From Methanobrevibacter sp. (GTDB lineage Archaea; Methanobacteriota; Methanobacteria; Methanobacteriales; Methanobacteriaceae): DNA of 57,648 nucleotides. The stretch's first letter is position 1, and the number at the start of each line of letters is the position of its first letter. Below, in pieces: positions 8,758 to 17,233 of the stretch. The stretch is from contig NZ_SUTM01000016.1 of assembly GCF_015062935.1 (NCBI RefSeq), positions 1-57,648 on the forward strand, given 5' to 3'. Below the pieces are notes generated by a model. The model was not told the DNA's origin and did not search any database. It saw only the letters and a program-made list of their open reading frames with translations. The translations under genes and the position numbers were made by a program.

Positions 8758-9464
8758 TTATCTATGACTTCTTTACTTTTCAGGATATTGTCGAAGTTGT
8801 TCAGCTCTATAATTGCTGTATCAATCTTTTTTAGTAAATTCAAGTCAAGTGTACCTTCACCCAGTGTAATATGTTGGTCTTTAACGCCATCATTATCGTT
8901 CAAGTGACAGTAACTGATGTTTTTAAGTGAAAGCATTTCCTCAAGGTTTCCGCAGGTATTTCCATGGCCTGTATCTATGGTTAGGCTACAGCCGGTTGCT
9001 TCCTGAATCATTTCAATTTCTTCAACAGTATTTCCTAAAAATTTCCCTCTCACAGGCATGTTTTCGACTGAAATTTCAACATTTGTGTTGTCAATTATTT
9101 CTCCAACACTTTCAACAGCCAGTTCCAAAGCCCATTTTCTAAGATGGGGTTCGTTACGTCCGATTATACCTGGATGGACAGTTATTGTATTCGCGTTTAT
9201 GCTTTCTGCATAATGGCCGCACTGAATCATCTGCTTTACGCTTTCGGATCTGATTCCTCTGTTTAGGCTGGCAATGTTAATGTCCACGGTTGCTGCATGA
9301 ATTCTCATGTCCAGACCGCAGTCCTTAAATTCACCGTTGTCCTTTTCATAAAAGGGGTCTTCCCCGAGTATTTCTATTATTTCAAATCCGTGTTTTTTGG
9401 CCAGCTCTATGATTTTGTTGTTGTCTTCCATGAATAGTGCAAGTGTTGTAAATCCTAGTTTCAT
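8751..9464 (-). CDS. sugar phosphate isomerase/epimerase-like TIM-barrel protein
   Basis: A 237-residue protein of the xylose isomerase-like TIM-barrel (AP endonuclease family 2) superfamily. Metal-ligand positions are visible as ITVHPG (about residues 93-98), ISVENMP (about 130-136), IDTGHGN (about 157-163) and YCHLNDNDG (about 180-188), the usual His/Glu/Asp/His ligand order. The family includes sugar isomerases and endonuclease IV; the short length and lack of DNA-binding loops favour a metabolic isomerase. The substrate is unknown. It is divergently transcribed from the PadR regulator gene. Confidence 0.75.
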   Translation of the reverse strand: MKLGFTTLALFMEDNNKIIELAKKHGFEIIEILGEDPFYEKDNGEFKDCGLDMRIHAATVDINIASLNRGIRSESVKQMIQCGHYAESINANTITVHPGIIGRNEPHLRKWALELAVESVGEIIDNTNVEISVENMPVRGKFLGNTVEEIEMIQEATGCSLTIDTGHGNTCGNLEEMLSLKNISYCHLNDNDGVKDQHITLGEGTLDLNLLKKIDTAIIELNNFDNILKSKEVIDNL

Positions 9465-9494
9465 ATTTATATATTACTTCGGTTAATATAATAA

Positions 9495-9525
9495 ATGTTA
9501 ACATATATCAAATTTTTACATATGT
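9495..9525. promoter_or_regulatory. paired palindromes in front of the PadR gene (candidate operator)
   Basis: ATGTTAACAT (9495-9504) and ACATATGT (9518-9525) lie in the 67-bp divergent region, the second only six bases before the regulator's start codon. PadR-family repressors often bind ATGT/ACAT dyads and repress their own operon. The two sites could also affect the divergent isomerase gene. Confidence 0.45.
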
Positions 9526-9531
9526 GATAAA

Positions 9532-9957
9532 ATGACAGATGAAAATAAAGTTAATGAAACTCCAAAAAAACTAATCAAACATTTTTCCAATGGAATAACC
9601 CATAATTTGATTTTATGGATTATATCCAAAGAGAAAATTCATGGCTACGGCATAATGAAGAAGCTCGAGGTGTTTTTTAGTTTTGATGGTGATGTTGAAT
9701 GTGACATGAATATCAGTTCCAGTAAAGTATATCCTATTTTATCCAAAATGGAAAAGAAAGGATTGATTATTGGTGACTGGGACATTAATGAAAACAACAA
9801 AAGGGTCAAGTATTATTCAATTACTGAAGACGGAATCGTTGTTTTAAAAAATATTCAAAATCACATGGAGCGAGTCATGTCTAATCCTCACTGGATCAAT
9901 TTTTTCAAAGACATGACCGGAATGGAGATTAACAATGAAAAATGCGATAGAGACTAA
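9532..9957 (+). CDS. PadR-family transcriptional regulator
   Basis: A 141-residue winged-helix regulator. The PadR core is recognised in ILWIISKEKIHGYGIMKKLE (residues 29-48), SSSKVYPILSKMEKKGLI (63-80) and the wing KRVKYYSITEDGIVVLK (about 91-107). It overlaps the start of the ABC ATPase gene by 23 bases, so it heads a four-gene operon and probably controls the exporter downstream. The family typically represses efflux genes until a ligand binds. ATGT/ACAT dyads immediately upstream may be its operator. Confidence 0.88.
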   Translation: MTDENKVNETPKKLIKHFSNGITHNLILWIISKEKIHGYGIMKKLEVFFSFDGDVECDMNISSSKVYPILSKMEKKGLIIGDWDINENNKRVKYYSITEDGIVVLKNIQNHMERVMSNPHWINFFKDMTGMEINNEKCDRD

Positions 9958-10984
9958 AAATCTAACAAAGATTTACGGTAATAAATTCAAGGCTGTTAAT
10001 TCTCTAAATCTTGAAATTCCCGACAAGACAATATTTGGAATGTTAGGTCCCAACGGAGCGGGCAAAACAACAACAATTAAGATGTTAACATGTCTTATAC
10101 AGCCTACTTCAGGTCAGGCTACTGTCGGAGGATATGATGTTCAAAAAAATCCAGATGAGGTTAGAAACCTTCTGGGAATGGTTCCCCAGCAGGTCAGCCT
10201 GTATAAGGATTTGACAATAATGGAAAATTCACAGTTGTGTGCTGACTATTATGGTGTTCCTCAGGATGAAAGGGATTCCCGTATAGAGGATTTAATGGAG
10301 CTTGTTGATATCAAATATGCAAAGGATAAACTTGTGGGTCAGCTTTCAGGAGGTCAAAAACAGAAGGCCTCTCTTGTTGCAAGTTTGGTTCACAGGCCCG
10401 AAATCCTATTTTTGGATGAGCCTACAATAGGTCTTGACCCAACAACCAAACGTACCCTTTGGGACTTGATTAGAGAGCTCAACGACAGCGGCCATACGAT
10501 TATCCTATGTTCACATGACATGCATGAGGTGGATATGCTGTGTGACAATGTTGGAATTATCAACACCGGAAATCTTGTAGCTTATGATACTCCGCAGGGT
10601 CTTAAAGATGCTCTTTTGGAAAGCAACAGACAGGAAATCACAGAAGCTTTATCCAAAATATCAGATGAAAATGATGATGCGATATCACAAGATAAGGATT
10701 TGGAAAAGCTCAGTTTAAAAAAGATGTCTGTGCTTTTGAAAAATCAGGAAGACAGCATTATTGAATCCATAAAACAATCAGATGATGTTAAAGACATTGA
10801 GATTGAACGTAATGGACGTATTAATTTAAGGGTCGACAGCTTTGATGATATGGCTGTACAAAATGTATTGAATCAGATTATATCTTCCGGAGGAATTATA
10901 AAATCAATATACACAGAAGAGCCTTCCCTGGAGGATGTATTCATAAAATCAACATCAGAGGTGAATGAAGATGATAGAGCCTAA
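9935..10984 (+). CDS. ABC transporter ATP-binding protein (drug/DrrA type)
   Basis: A 349-residue ABC ATPase. Walker A is GPNGAGKTTTIKML (about residues 38-51), the signature is LSGGQKQK (about 137-144), Walker B is ILFLDEPTIGLDP (about 156-168), and the switch histidine is in CSHDMHE. A C-terminal extension of about 120 residues includes a charged helical stretch and the EEPSLEDVF motif typical of DrrA-like exporters. It overlaps the regulator before it and the permease after it by about 20 bases, showing translational coupling. With the permease it should form an exporter; the substrate is unknown. Confidence 0.93.
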   Translation: MKNAIETKNLTKIYGNKFKAVNSLNLEIPDKTIFGMLGPNGAGKTTTIKMLTCLIQPTSGQATVGGYDVQKNPDEVRNLLGMVPQQVSLYKDLTIMENSQLCADYYGVPQDERDSRIEDLMELVDIKYAKDKLVGQLSGGQKQKASLVASLVHRPEILFLDEPTIGLDPTTKRTLWDLIRELNDSGHTIILCSHDMHEVDMLCDNVGIINTGNLVAYDTPQGLKDALLESNRQEITEALSKISDENDDAISQDKDLEKLSLKKMSVLLKNQEDSIIESIKQSDDVKDIEIERNGRINLRVDSFDDMAVQNVLNQIISSGGIIKSIYTEEPSLEDVFIKSTSEVNEDDRA

Positions 10985-12125
10985 AAAATTCTGGTGGATG
11001 ATAAAAAAGGAATTGATTTCCATTAAAAGACACCCTGCCAGATTAGTGTCTATTTTAGCATTTCCTATAATCATGATTTTGCTTTTTGGTTATGGAATGG
11101 GTGGAGAGATGACAGACCTGCCTATCGTTGTTGTTTCTCAGGACCATGGTGATTTGACAGACCTGACACTTAACACCATCAAATCTACAGAAACATACCA
11201 TGTAGTCGAGGTGATAGACAGTCTGAGTGAAGGTAAAGCCCGTGTTGATTCGGGTGAAGTAAAGGCGGCCATTATACTGCCGGCGGATTATGATTCCAAT
11301 TCGTCTCAGCAGAAGTCAGTAACGCTGTATCTGGATTCGTCAGACCAGATGGCATCTCAAATTCTCGAATCTTCAACACAGGGAATATTTTATAGATTAT
11401 CCAATATGGTGGCATCACAGACCAGCGTGTCAACTCAAGACGCCAATATAACCCCGTCCTTAGGCCATTCATTGAATAATTTCAAGGACGACATCTCACT
11501 TCACATTAACAGAATCTACGGAAACATAAAATACATTGACTTTTTGGTTCCTGCAATTTTGGGAATGACAATCATGATGAGCTGTATGATGGGAATGGGT
11601 GCAACCATAGCAGGTGAAAGAGAAACAGGTGAACTTGCAAGACTATTCATGACACCTACTTCCGTTGCAACTGTAATAGGCGGTAAGATTGCCGCAAAGC
11701 TTCTCATAGAATTGGTCAGGGCTTTAATTTTGATATTCATGGCGGTACTGTTATTCAATGTCAGCATTAAGGGAGGTTTCCTGCAGACATTCATAGTTCT
11801 TGTCATCGGTGCATTGTGCTTTGTCGGATTCGGAATCATGCTTTCTGCAAGAACATCCACTCAGGAAGATTATGCTCAGATTTCCCTGCCGTTTTCCATG
11901 CCGATGATGTTTGTATCAGGTGTATTTTATCCAATCGAAACAATGCCTTGGATTTTACAGAAGCTAGCATACATTTTCCCATTGACATATCTCAATGATG
12001 CAATGAGAGGAATAATGCTTAAAGGTCAGACATTAGGTGATGTTTGGTTAGACTTGGTAGTTTTACTAGGATTTACTCTTTTATTCTTCTTGGTAGGAGT
12101 AAAAAGATTTAATAGGGACGTATAG
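10965..12125 (+). CDS. ABC-2 type transporter permease
   Basis: A 386-residue membrane protein of the ABC-2 family. One N-terminal segment (LVSILAFPIIMILLFGYGMG) is followed by a large extracytoplasmic domain of about 150 residues and then five C-terminal segments, from DFLVPAILGMTIMMSCMMGM to the final LVVLLGFTLLFFLVGVKRF. The motif GERETGELARLFMTP between segments is typical. It pairs with the ATPase encoded just upstream. Confidence 0.92.
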   Translation: MKMIEPKKFWWMIKKELISIKRHPARLVSILAFPIIMILLFGYGMGGEMTDLPIVVVSQDHGDLTDLTLNTIKSTETYHVVEVIDSLSEGKARVDSGEVKAAIILPADYDSNSSQQKSVTLYLDSSDQMASQILESSTQGIFYRLSNMVASQTSVSTQDANITPSLGHSLNNFKDDISLHINRIYGNIKYIDFLVPAILGMTIMMSCMMGMGATIAGERETGELARLFMTPTSVATVIGGKIAAKLLIELVRALILIFMAVLLFNVSIKGGFLQTFIVLVIGALCFVGFGIMLSARTSTQEDYAQISLPFSMPMMFVSGVFYPIETMPWILQKLAYIFPLTYLNDAMRGIMLKGQTLGDVWLDLVVLLGFTLLFFLVGVKRFNRDV

Positions 12126-12135
12126 GAGGTTTAAA

Positions 12136-13341
12136 ATGTATAAAAAATTATTGATTGGATTTATAATTTGTATTTTGTGTCTGTCCCCAATTGCTGCTGA
12201 AGACTGGAATTCATTTGCAGGGGGAGCTGACCACAACGGATACAGGGATGAAGGTTCAGACTTTGTAACTAATCTTTGGGTATTCAGTATCGGATCTCCT
12301 ATTCACTCATCTCCTGCAATCTATAAGGACTATATATATGTAGTATCAGGTGACGGAATCCTGAAAGCTATTGATATGGAATCCGGTAAGGAGGAATGGG
12401 ATTTGGATTTGGAAAGCCCAACCAACTCTTCACCAATAATTAATTCAAACAGATTGTATATAGGATGTGAAGACGGTCTTAAGGCAGTAAACATTAATAG
12501 CCATAAGATTGTCTGGGAATATAACTGCGACAGTGTTGAATCAACTCCATTTTTCTACAATGACATAGTTTACTTTGGAAGTGATGACGGTCATCTGTAC
12601 GGTCTGGATAAGGAAGACGGAAGTGTTGAATTGAATAAAAAGCTGGATGGTGAGCTTAAATCATCACCGATTGTTGTTGATGATTCAATATATATCGGCT
12701 CTACAAATTCCAAGCTGTACAGCATAGGTACCGATAAGGAAAAGAACTGGGAATATACTACAGGAGATGAGATTGTATCATCACCTGCATATGTTAACGA
12801 CACTGTAATTTTCGGTTCCACTGACGGCAATGTATACTGTCTGAATACTTCCGATGGGGACTTAAATTGGAAAGTTGATTTGAACAATAAAATCATTTCA
12901 TCACCGACCATTGATGAACATGACAATAGCCTTTATATAGGTTCTGATGAAGGCAATTTAACATGTTTGGATATTCGTGATGGAACAACAAAATGGAGCT
13001 TCTCAACAGGCTCTAAAGTGCAGACAACTCCTGCATTGAAAGATAATTTAATTGCATTTGGATCAAGCAACGGCAACTTCTATGTGCTAAACAAATTCAC
13101 TGGACTGGAAGAGTTCACATATAATCCGGGTACAATACTGTTCAACTCACCAATCACTTCTTCAGCTGTCATTAACGGTAACAGTTTAATGTTTGGTGAC
13201 GATTCAGGTCAACTTTATTCACTCAACATTGAAAAGTATGAAGTGCCTTCTTCAGTGCAGCTGTATTATTCAATTGCAGTTCTTGTCATAATTGTAATTG
13301 TTGCAGTTGTTGTTGTGCGCAAAGTTAAAGGTAAAAAATAA
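12136..13341 (+). CDS. exported PQQ-like beta-propeller protein, membrane-anchored
   Basis: A 401-residue protein with an N-terminal signal peptide (LLIGFIICILCLSPIAAED). About seven repeats follow of the pattern S-S-P-x(4)-IYIGS-x-DG-x-LY-x-L-x(5)-W, that is, PQQ/pyrrolo-quinoline-like beta-propeller blades without evidence of a cofactor. A C-terminal membrane segment (SIAVLVIIVIVAVVVV) and the basic tail RKVKGKK anchor it with the propeller outside. It is the last gene of the PadR-ABC operon, 10 bases after the permease and with its own SD (AGGAGGT). It may act as an external accessory of the exporter (inference). Confidence 0.85.
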   Translation: MYKKLLIGFIICILCLSPIAAEDWNSFAGGADHNGYRDEGSDFVTNLWVFSIGSPIHSSPAIYKDYIYVVSGDGILKAIDMESGKEEWDLDLESPTNSSPIINSNRLYIGCEDGLKAVNINSHKIVWEYNCDSVESTPFFYNDIVYFGSDDGHLYGLDKEDGSVELNKKLDGELKSSPIVVDDSIYIGSTNSKLYSIGTDKEKNWEYTTGDEIVSSPAYVNDTVIFGSTDGNVYCLNTSDGDLNWKVDLNNKIISSPTIDEHDNSLYIGSDEGNLTCLDIRDGTTKWSFSTGSKVQTTPALKDNLIAFGSSNGNFYVLNKFTGLEEFTYNPGTILFNSPITSSAVINGNSLMFGDDSGQLYSLNIEKYEVPSSVQLYYSIAVLVIIVIVAVVVVRKVKGKK

Positions 13342-13399
13342 TTTTTTCCTTTAACACTAACGTTTATAAGCAAAAATTTTTAAATTAAAATATGATACG

Positions 13400-14932
13400 A
13401 TGGATATAATGGAACAAATTAACAATGAAAATATGAATATAGCTGATAAAATTTACATTTTTGACACTACTTTAAGGGACGGTGAGCAGACTCCAGGCGT
13501 AGCACTGACTGTAGATGATAAAATACAGATTGCCCAGAAGCTCAATAACATGGGTGTCGATAAAATAGAGGTTGGTTTTCCGGCTTCTTCTGATGGTGAA
13601 GTAGAATCAGCCAGACAAATCAAATCTATGGATTTGGATTCAACACTTGTTGGACTTGCACGCTCACTTAAAAGTGACATTGATGCAGTCATAGATTCTG
13701 ATTTGGATTATATTCATACATTCATTGGTACTTCACCTCTGCATCGTGATTATAAACTTAAAAAATCCAAGGATCAGATAATTGATTCAGCCGTCAGTGC
13801 AGTTGAATATGCAAAGGACCATGGTTTGACTGTTGAGTTTTCTGCAGAGGATGCTACAAGAACTGAAAAGGATTTTTTATTTGATGTTTTTTCCGCTGTA
13901 AGCGATGCCAAGGTTGATTTCATTGATGTTCCAGATACTGTCGGTGTGTTAACCCCAAAGGATACACGTCTATTGATAGGGGATGTTGTAAAGACTTTCA
14001 ATATTCCAATCAGTGTTCATTTCCATAATGATTTCGGTCTGGCCACTGCCAATACTCTTACAGCTATTGAATGCGGAGCAAATCAGGCCCATGTAACAGT
14101 CAACGGTCTTGGAGAAAGAACAGGTAACTGCTCTTTGGAAGAGCTCGTAATGACATTGAAAGTTGCTTATGGAATAGATTTGGGACTTGACACCACCAGG
14201 CTATATAGCCTTTCCAATCTTGTTGGACGTTTGACTGGTGTCAAAATGCCTGTCAATAAACCTATTGTCGGTGACAATGCCTTTACCCATGAATCAGGAA
14301 TTCATGTTCATGGAATTTTGAACAATTCTTTCACATACGAACCGATGTCTCCTGAAATGGTAGGTCATTCACGCCGTATCGTACTTGGAAAGCATACCGG
14401 TGCAAATTCTTTAAGGTCTAAACTAAAGGAATATCACATTGACTTAAATGAAAAGCAGTTTGAAAATGTTCTTTCACAAATCAAGTCTCTTGGTGACAGC
14501 GGTAAAATCGTTACTGATGATGATTTGGTAGCTATTGCTATTACTGAACTTTCTTCAGCCCGTGAAACTCCTGTTGTCATTACAGGCATGAGCATATCCA
14601 TGGGTGCCAATGTATCTCCTACAGCTACTGTCAAGCTTGAAATAGATGGTGTTGAAAAGGAAACAGCAAGTACAGGAGTTGGTCCTATAGATGCTTCCCT
14701 GAATGCTATCCGTCATCTTTTACAGGAAGATATTGACATGGAACTTGAAGAATATAACCTCCAGGCTATCAACGGCGGTACAGATGCTTTAGCGGAAGTT
14801 TTTGTTATCACTTCAGACTCTCATGGAAACAGGTCTACTGGGCGCTCCACCAATCAGGACATTGTGATGGCCAGTATTTTGGCAGTACTTGATTCTATAA
14901 ATAAACTTCTTATAATCCAACGGGCACTGTAA
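13400..14932 (+). CDS. 2-isopropylmalate synthase / (R)-citramalate synthase family
   Basis: A 510-residue DRE-TIM metallolyase. The catalytic FDTTLRDGEQTPG motif (about residues 24-36), the metal ligands in VHFHNDFGLA (about 211-220), and the C-terminal regulatory domain with GTDALAEVF and STNQDIVMASILAVLDSIN are all present. The family condenses acetyl-CoA with 2-oxoisovalerate (LeuA) or pyruvate (CimA); homocitrate synthases lack the regulatory domain, so AksA is unlikely. LeuA and CimA cannot be separated by eye. Either role fits branched-chain synthesis together with ilvD at 24 kb. A T-rich, gene-free stretch of about 230 bases follows. Confidence 0.88.
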   Translation: MDIMEQINNENMNIADKIYIFDTTLRDGEQTPGVALTVDDKIQIAQKLNNMGVDKIEVGFPASSDGEVESARQIKSMDLDSTLVGLARSLKSDIDAVIDSDLDYIHTFIGTSPLHRDYKLKKSKDQIIDSAVSAVEYAKDHGLTVEFSAEDATRTEKDFLFDVFSAVSDAKVDFIDVPDTVGVLTPKDTRLLIGDVVKTFNIPISVHFHNDFGLATANTLTAIECGANQAHVTVNGLGERTGNCSLEELVMTLKVAYGIDLGLDTTRLYSLSNLVGRLTGVKMPVNKPIVGDNAFTHESGIHVHGILNNSFTYEPMSPEMVGHSRRIVLGKHTGANSLRSKLKEYHIDLNEKQFENVLSQIKSLGDSGKIVTDDDLVAIAITELSSARETPVVITGMSISMGANVSPTATVKLEIDGVEKETASTGVGPIDASLNAIRHLLQEDIDMELEEYNLQAINGGTDALAEVFVITSDSHGNRSTGRSTNQDIVMASILAVLDSINKLLIIQRAL

Positions 14933-15169
14933 TTTTATTTTTTTATTATTTTTTTTATAATATTTTTATTTTTTGAATTTTAAATTAGATTTTTCTTTTT
15001 TTTATAAAAAAATTTTAGTTTTTTATTTAATTTTTAAATTTTGTTTAATTTTATTTTTCCAATTTTCCTTTTATTCTTAATTTATCTTTATTAATTTAAA
15101 GTATTGTTTAAAAAATGTAATGTAAAATTTTATATACATTAATTACTAATATTTACATGGTGAGTTAAT

Positions 15170-15445
15170 ATGGAAAAAAATACAATTTTTGTGGGAAGTA
15201 AACCTGTAATGAATTATGTTTTAGCAGTAGTAACTCAATTTAATGAAGGGTCTGACAGTGTACTTTTAAGAGCTAGAGGAAAAGCTATTAGTAGAGCTGT
15301 TGATGCTGCTGAAATTGTTAGAAATAGGTTTGTTCCAAATTCAGATGTTACTGATATTCAAATTTCCACTGAAGAAATTGAAAATTATAACAATGAAAAA
15401 ACAAATGTTTCTATTATTGAAATTTTAATTGAAAAGAGCGAATAA
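15170..15445 (+). CDS. albA: Alba chromatin protein
   Basis: A 91-residue DNA/RNA-binding Alba protein. The hallmark N-terminal segment is [16 protein letters not shown], followed by [24 protein letters not shown] and the closing IEILIEKSE. It is normal in length. The lysine of GSKPV is the usual regulatory acetylation position. The promoter shows TTTATATAC about 40 bases upstream and an SD GGTGAG. Alba dimers coat and bridge archaeal DNA. Confidence 0.97.
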   Translation: MEKNTIFVGSKPVMNYVLAVVTQFNEGSDSVLLRARGKAISRAVDAAEIVRNRFVPNSDVTDIQISTEEIENYNNEKTNVSIIEILIEKSE

Positions 15446-15452
15446 ACTCTTT

Positions 15453-16112
15453 TTAATCAAATTTCTTTAATACATTTCTCTCAAATAGATATTTAGATAG
15501 CAATATATTTGATGTACCATTTCCATGAGCCTCTACATTACCTTTAATGATTTCTTTTAATACGCTATCTATATCTTTTTCACAATCTATTTTACTGTAA
15601 CAGTCACCTACGAATTTCCAGTAATGCGCATCGCTTGCTCCCAGTGTAGGTATATTTTCTTTGATTGCTAATTTTTTTGCCTTATTGTTGCAGTATCCTA
15701 CAATGAATCTGGCATTTTTTGTCTCAATTGCATCAATTTTTAAATCTTTATAGTCACTTTTGCATAGAAGTCCATGCCTGTAAAAACAGAACGGGTGGGG
15801 TATTATTGCAATGCCACCTAAATCATGAATTCTGTCTATAGTATCTTCAGGTGATAGGTCTCTAGGTATGTTTTCCTCACACCCAAAACCAAGGATATGG
15901 CCTTGTGCTGAAGAAATTTCAATAGATGGAATCGCAAGTATATCTGTATTCCTTGTTTTTTTCATAACTTCGCTTGTTCCATCTACTGTATTGTGATCAC
16001 TTATAGCTATTATGTCAATATTTCTGCTTCTTGCAGTTTCCAGAATATCGTCTATTTTTGAATTTGAGTCAGGTGAATATTCACTGTGTATATGAGAGTC
16101 CATCTTTAACAT
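15453..16112 (-). CDS. PHP-domain metal-dependent phosphoesterase
   Basis: A 219-residue PHP-family protein. Metal ligands are seen in DSHIHSEYSPDS (His7, His9), AISDHNTVDG (about residues 36-45), IIPHPFCFYRHG (about 97-108) and LGASDAHYWK (about 156-165). Stand-alone members hydrolyse nucleotide 3',5'-bisphosphates or histidinol phosphate; the substrate is not clear here. The gene lies three bases after the DUF1786 gene in the same direction and is probably co-transcribed with it. Confidence 0.82.
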   Translation of the reverse strand: MLKMDSHIHSEYSPDSNSKIDDILETARSRNIDIIAISDHNTVDGTSEVMKKTRNTDILAIPSIEISSAQGHILGFGCEENIPRDLSPEDTIDRIHDLGGIAIIPHPFCFYRHGLLCKSDYKDLKIDAIETKNARFIVGYCNNKAKKLAIKENIPTLGASDAHYWKFVGDCYSKIDCEKDIDSVLKEIIKGNVEAHGNGTSNILLSKYLFERNVLKKFD

Positions 16113-16115
16113 TTT

Positions 16116-17144
16116 CTAACCTAATATTGTTTTTATTAAACCTACGGTACCTGTCATCATCACATCTCCTCCAGGAGCTGCATGATGCCAGTCCAGATTT
16201 GTTTTTTCTATCAACTCTCTTTTCGGTCCGCTTACAATCACTTTTTCGATTTTTGTAATCGGATTTAGAACATGTGCACCGTGTCCGTGGTCATTGTAAA
16301 CCTCTTCATGAGTAATTTCTCCGGATGCAAGTCTTTTGATGTATCTTTCAAGTGATTCTCCGGTCAGACTGGATGTGTGGTGTTCAAACACTCCCTGTAT
16401 TTTTCCGTTTTCTATGGATGCGGCGGTTGTATGTCCGTTACCGATGTCTATTACAATATAACTACCTAATTTTTCAGCTACTTCGTCGTAACACATTCCA
16501 GCTATTGATGCGAATTTTGTATCCATTACAAGAGGTATTTCCTCGATTCCTTCACTTTCAACCTGCCTTCTGACGGCCTGCATTCTAGTGAAATAATCAG
16601 GCAAATCTTCCTTAAAACCAAATTTCAATGGAGATATAGGTTCTGATACCTTTTCACGTATTTTTTCAAATCTGAAATCTCTGTCACCCATATTTTCATT
16701 ATATCCATGATCCTGAACTGCTATAGCTATTTTGTCAAAGTCAAATTCCAAATCATAGCCTAAAAGGAATTCGGATAATTTTGTAATGTTGATGTCTCCT
16801 AATGTAATTTTTGTATAATTCTTGTAGTCCTCTTCTTTTTCAGATATTTTTATTCCGAAGGATTTTACCTGTTCTAGATTGTCTCTGATGGTTCTGGCAC
16901 AGGTTGGATGCATGACAACATCGTATCCCTTTTCCATATGCTCAAGTATGGTATTTTTTATTTTTCCTCCGCCCATTATCTCTCCCTTGAAATAGATGTC
17001 GTTTTCTATTTCTCTTATCTGCTGGGAGATGTATAGGTGTGGGGAAGGCAGAACCAATTTTATTGAGTTTTCCAATTCTTTTTCGGTATCGTATATCATC
17101 AAATCCTGAGTTCCTGTTCCGACATCTATAGCTAAAATTCTCAT
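16116..17144 (-). CDS. DUF1786 family protein (actin/hexokinase-like ATPase fold)
   Basis: A 342-residue protein matching DUF1786. The N-terminal AIDVGTGTQDL and the internal VIDIGNGHTTAA both look like the phosphate-binding loops of the sugar kinase/Hsp70/actin superfamily. DHGHGAHV and a PGGDVMMTG segment near the C-terminus are conserved-looking. The function is not known. Some relatives are annotated, with weak support, as pyruvate formate-lyase activating enzyme-like. It is divergent from trpB2, sharing an 89-bp promoter region. Confidence 0.75.
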   Translation of the reverse strand: MRILAIDVGTGTQDLMIYDTEKELENSIKLVLPSPHLYISQQIREIENDIYFKGEIMGGGKIKNTILEHMEKGYDVVMHPTCARTIRDNLEQVKSFGIKISEKEEDYKNYTKITLGDINITKLSEFLLGYDLEFDFDKIAIAVQDHGYNENMGDRDFRFEKIREKVSEPISPLKFGFKEDLPDYFTRMQAVRRQVESEGIEEIPLVMDTKFASIAGMCYDEVAEKLGSYIVIDIGNGHTTAASIENGKIQGVFEHHTSSLTGESLERYIKRLASGEITHEEVYNDHGHGAHVLNPITKIEKVIVSGPKRELIEKTNLDWHHAAPGGDVMMTGTVGLIKTILG

Positions 17145-17180
17145 GATTTTAAATTGTTTTTTATATTATTAATAATTAAA

Positions 17181-17216
17181 TGTACATTAATGTACAACAA
17201 AGTTTTATATAGTACA
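17181..17216 (+). promoter_or_regulatory. TRP boxes and TATA box of trpB2 (TrpY operator)
   Basis: TGTACA occurs at 17181-17186 and 17191-17196, with AGTACA at 17211-17216, around the TATA element TTTATATA (17204-17211). TGTACA is the established TRP box bound by the archaeal tryptophan repressor TrpY in Methanothermobacter, where trpB2 is a target. The spacing, with boxes next to and after TATA, suits repression by blocking initiation. TrpY itself is not encoded in the window. Confidence 0.8.
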
Positions 17217-17233
17217 TTATAGTAACTATTATT

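Noticed and set aside
13400-14932. Homocitrate synthase (AksA) for coenzyme B synthesis
   Set aside because: The C-terminal LeuA-type regulatory domain is present, which AksA lacks, so LeuA or CimA is more likely.
14933-15169. Small gene in the T-rich spacer before albA
   Set aside because: Extreme T-richness and frequent stops; only a terminator-like tract and the albA promoter are seen.
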